A program made the position numbers and the translations under genes. From DIGJ01 sp041821315 (GTDB lineage: Bacteria; Bacillota; Clostridia; Lachnospirales; Lachnospiraceae): DNA of 64,000 nt. The stretch lies in NCBI GenBank assembly GCA_041821315.1, contig JBGUEO010000007.1, positions 80,899 to 144,898 on the forward strand. Direction: 5' to 3'. Shown piece by piece: positions 63,061 to 64,000 of the stretch (within the stretch, counting starts at the first letter, position 1; each line of letters opens with the position of its first letter). The notes under the pieces were generated by a model that worked only from the letters and a program-made list of their open reading frames with translations, made no database searches and was not told where the DNA came from.

Positions 63061-64000
63061 GCCTTCGAAGTTTCTGGAATTACTGAATTCATATATTAAT
63101 AGCTATATGCCACATTCAGTAGGTGCAAGCAGGAATACAGTCAGATCCTATAAGTATGCATTTCGGTTGTTGATTGAATTTATGTATACAGAAAAAGGAG
63201 TTGAAGCAGACAGAATTACATTTGATGATCTAAACTACAATACACTGATCGAATTTTTAGAGTGGATAGAGACAGTTCGTAAATGTACTGCATCAACAAA
63301 AAACCAGCGATTATCAGCACTTGTATCGTTTTCGGAATACTCCCAAAACCGGGATTTTAGTGCAGCTTCTATTTTTCGGAGTAGTATTATAAAAATCCCA
63401 ATGAAAAAAGCATCGAAGAAGCAACCAGCGATGTTCACCATGGAAGAAGTTACAATTCTTCTTCAACTTCCACAAGAGAGACGCGAAACCGGACTCAGGG
63501 ATAAGGTAATTCTAAGCGTTATGTATGCCACTGGTGCCAGAGCTCAGGAAATCTGCGACCTGACTGTTGGAAATATACAGTTTACTCCAACTGGAGCGTC
63601 ACTTAACCTGACGGGAAAAGGTGGAAAGACAAGGAGGATTGGAGTCTCCAGTCCATGCGCCAAACTCCTGCAAGGCTATATAAAACATAGAAAAGCTGAA
63701 ACCAAGCCAGATAAACATGTATTTTCGAGCCAAACACATGAGCAGATGACCGTTTCGTGTATTGAAGAAATCTTCAAGAAATATGTTGCTATAGCAAAGA
63801 AAGGGCATCCAATGCTGTTTTCTAAGAGTAGCTACACACCACACTCAATGCGGCATACAACAGCGAGTCATATGTTAGAAGCCGGAGTTCCCTTAGTAGT
63901 AATAAAAAACTTTCTTGGACATGCATCTCTTCAGACTACTCAGATATATTATGGAAAGCAAGTACTTATGAAAAGTAACAAGCTTGTATCCTTGCAAATA
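63053..64000 (+). CDS. Tyrosine recombinase, third of RIT trio (3' end outside window)
   Basis: An open frame of at least 316 codons starting at ATG 63053 with GGAGGTGA upstream, and still open at the right edge. The N-terminal SAM-like domain begins FLELLNSYINSYMPHSVGAS. The catalytic domain has Arg in YATGARAQEICDL, HxxR in PHSMRHTTASHM, and the His and Tyr in LGHASLQTTQIYY, so all active-site residues are inside the window and only the tail is missing. Confidence 0.9.
   Translation, partial: MNEPSKFLELLNSYINSYMPHSVGASRNTVRSYKYAFRLLIEFMYTEKGVEADRITFDDLNYNTLIEFLEWIETVRKCTASTKNQRLSALVSFSEYSQNRDFSAASIFRSSIIKIPMKKASKKQPAMFTMEEVTILLQLPQERRETGLRDKVILSVMYATGARAQEICDLTVGNIQFTPTGASLNLTGKGGKTRRIGVSSPCAKLLQGYIKHRKAETKPDKHVFSSQTHEQMTVSCIEEIFKKYVAIAKKGHPMLFSKSSYTPHSMRHTTASHMLEAGVPLVVIKNFLGHASLQTTQIYYGKQVLMKSNKLVSLQI

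Larger units (their letters stand above)
60674..64000 (+). mobile_element. Recombinase-in-trio (RIT) element, left end and most of three recombinase genes
   Basis: Three tandem, overlapping tyrosine-recombinase genes (60845-62080, 62068-63060, 63053 onward) are the definition of RIT elements. The left boundary is set at about 60671-60674, where IS66 coding similarity stops. Just inside lie TTATCCGAGAA (60675-60685) and its inverted copy TTCTCGGATAA (60771-60781), plus AGCCTTATC/GATAAGGCT at 60671-60698; these are candidate terminal recombination sites. The right end is outside the window. Confidence 0.8.

Noticed and set aside
1..64000. CRISPR array or cas genes to match the ring nuclease
   Set aside because: I saw no regularly spaced repeats and no cas-like protein on either strand.

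Overview
The window looks like the chromosome of a low-GC, anaerobic Clostridia of Lachnospiraceae type. Supporting signs are AT-rich DNA with strong GGAGG ribosome sites, a rubrerythrin, an LUD protein, the GGGtGRT family pair, LAGC lipoproteins and plant-polysaccharide sugar clusters. The species cannot be named from the sequence alone. No rRNA, tRNA or CRISPR array was recognised.

Layout. (a) 1-9.9 kb is an arabinan locus: the end of a secreted multidomain enzyme, a LacI regulator, a GH127 beta-L-arabinofuranosidase, a three-gene oligosaccharide ABC importer and a GH51 alpha-L-arabinofuranosidase. A consensus promoter with a 16-bp operator palindrome precedes GH127. (b) 9.9-21.9 kb holds two near-duplicate LacI regulators, then one long operon: fucose-isomerase-like enzyme, split transketolase, FGGY kinase, RbsB-type lipoprotein, DUF2291 lipoprotein, RbsA, RbsC and RbsD. 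It resembles the isomerase-kinase-transketolase route known for D-apiose more than classical L-arabinose catabolism, because no ribulose-phosphate epimerase is present. (c) 22-26 kb: an unusual 488-aa HTH protein, a chemoreceptor and a rubrerythrin.

(d) 26-31.9 kb: an SMC-type JetA-JetB-JetC (Wadjet/MksFEB) operon without the JetD nuclease. It is followed 95 bp later by a separately promoted DUF1874 protein, the AcrIII-1/Crn2 family of cyclic-tetra-adenylate ring nucleases, with His47, Arg85 and Glu88 in place. (e) 32-37.4 kb: LUD protein, a membrane microprotein, topoisomerase III, a hexapeptide-repeat protein, and a NifU-like/GGGtGRT pair. (f) 37.4-48.8 kb is a patchwork of small accessory genes, several frameshifted or truncated, including a structured-RNA candidate, a repressor/ABC exporter operon under a very large palindromic operator, and assorted single-enzyme genes. 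A diverged copy of the GGGtGRT 3' end and its terminator at 48.8 kb suggests this patchwork was inserted beside that gene.

(g) 49-59.6 kb is a secreted polymorphic-toxin operon: an S8 protease carrying FN3, Kelch and a YD-type tail; a secreted helical protein; a 1673-aa RHS protein with a C-terminal toxin; and a probable immunity gene. Its upstream promoter carries 21-bp-spaced direct repeats of LytTR-box type, and a second promoter with the same geometry lies at 45.3 kb. (h) 59.6-64 kb is mobile DNA: an IS4-type fragment, an IS66 remnant, and a recombinase-in-trio (RIT) element that interrupts the IS66 gene and runs out of the window.
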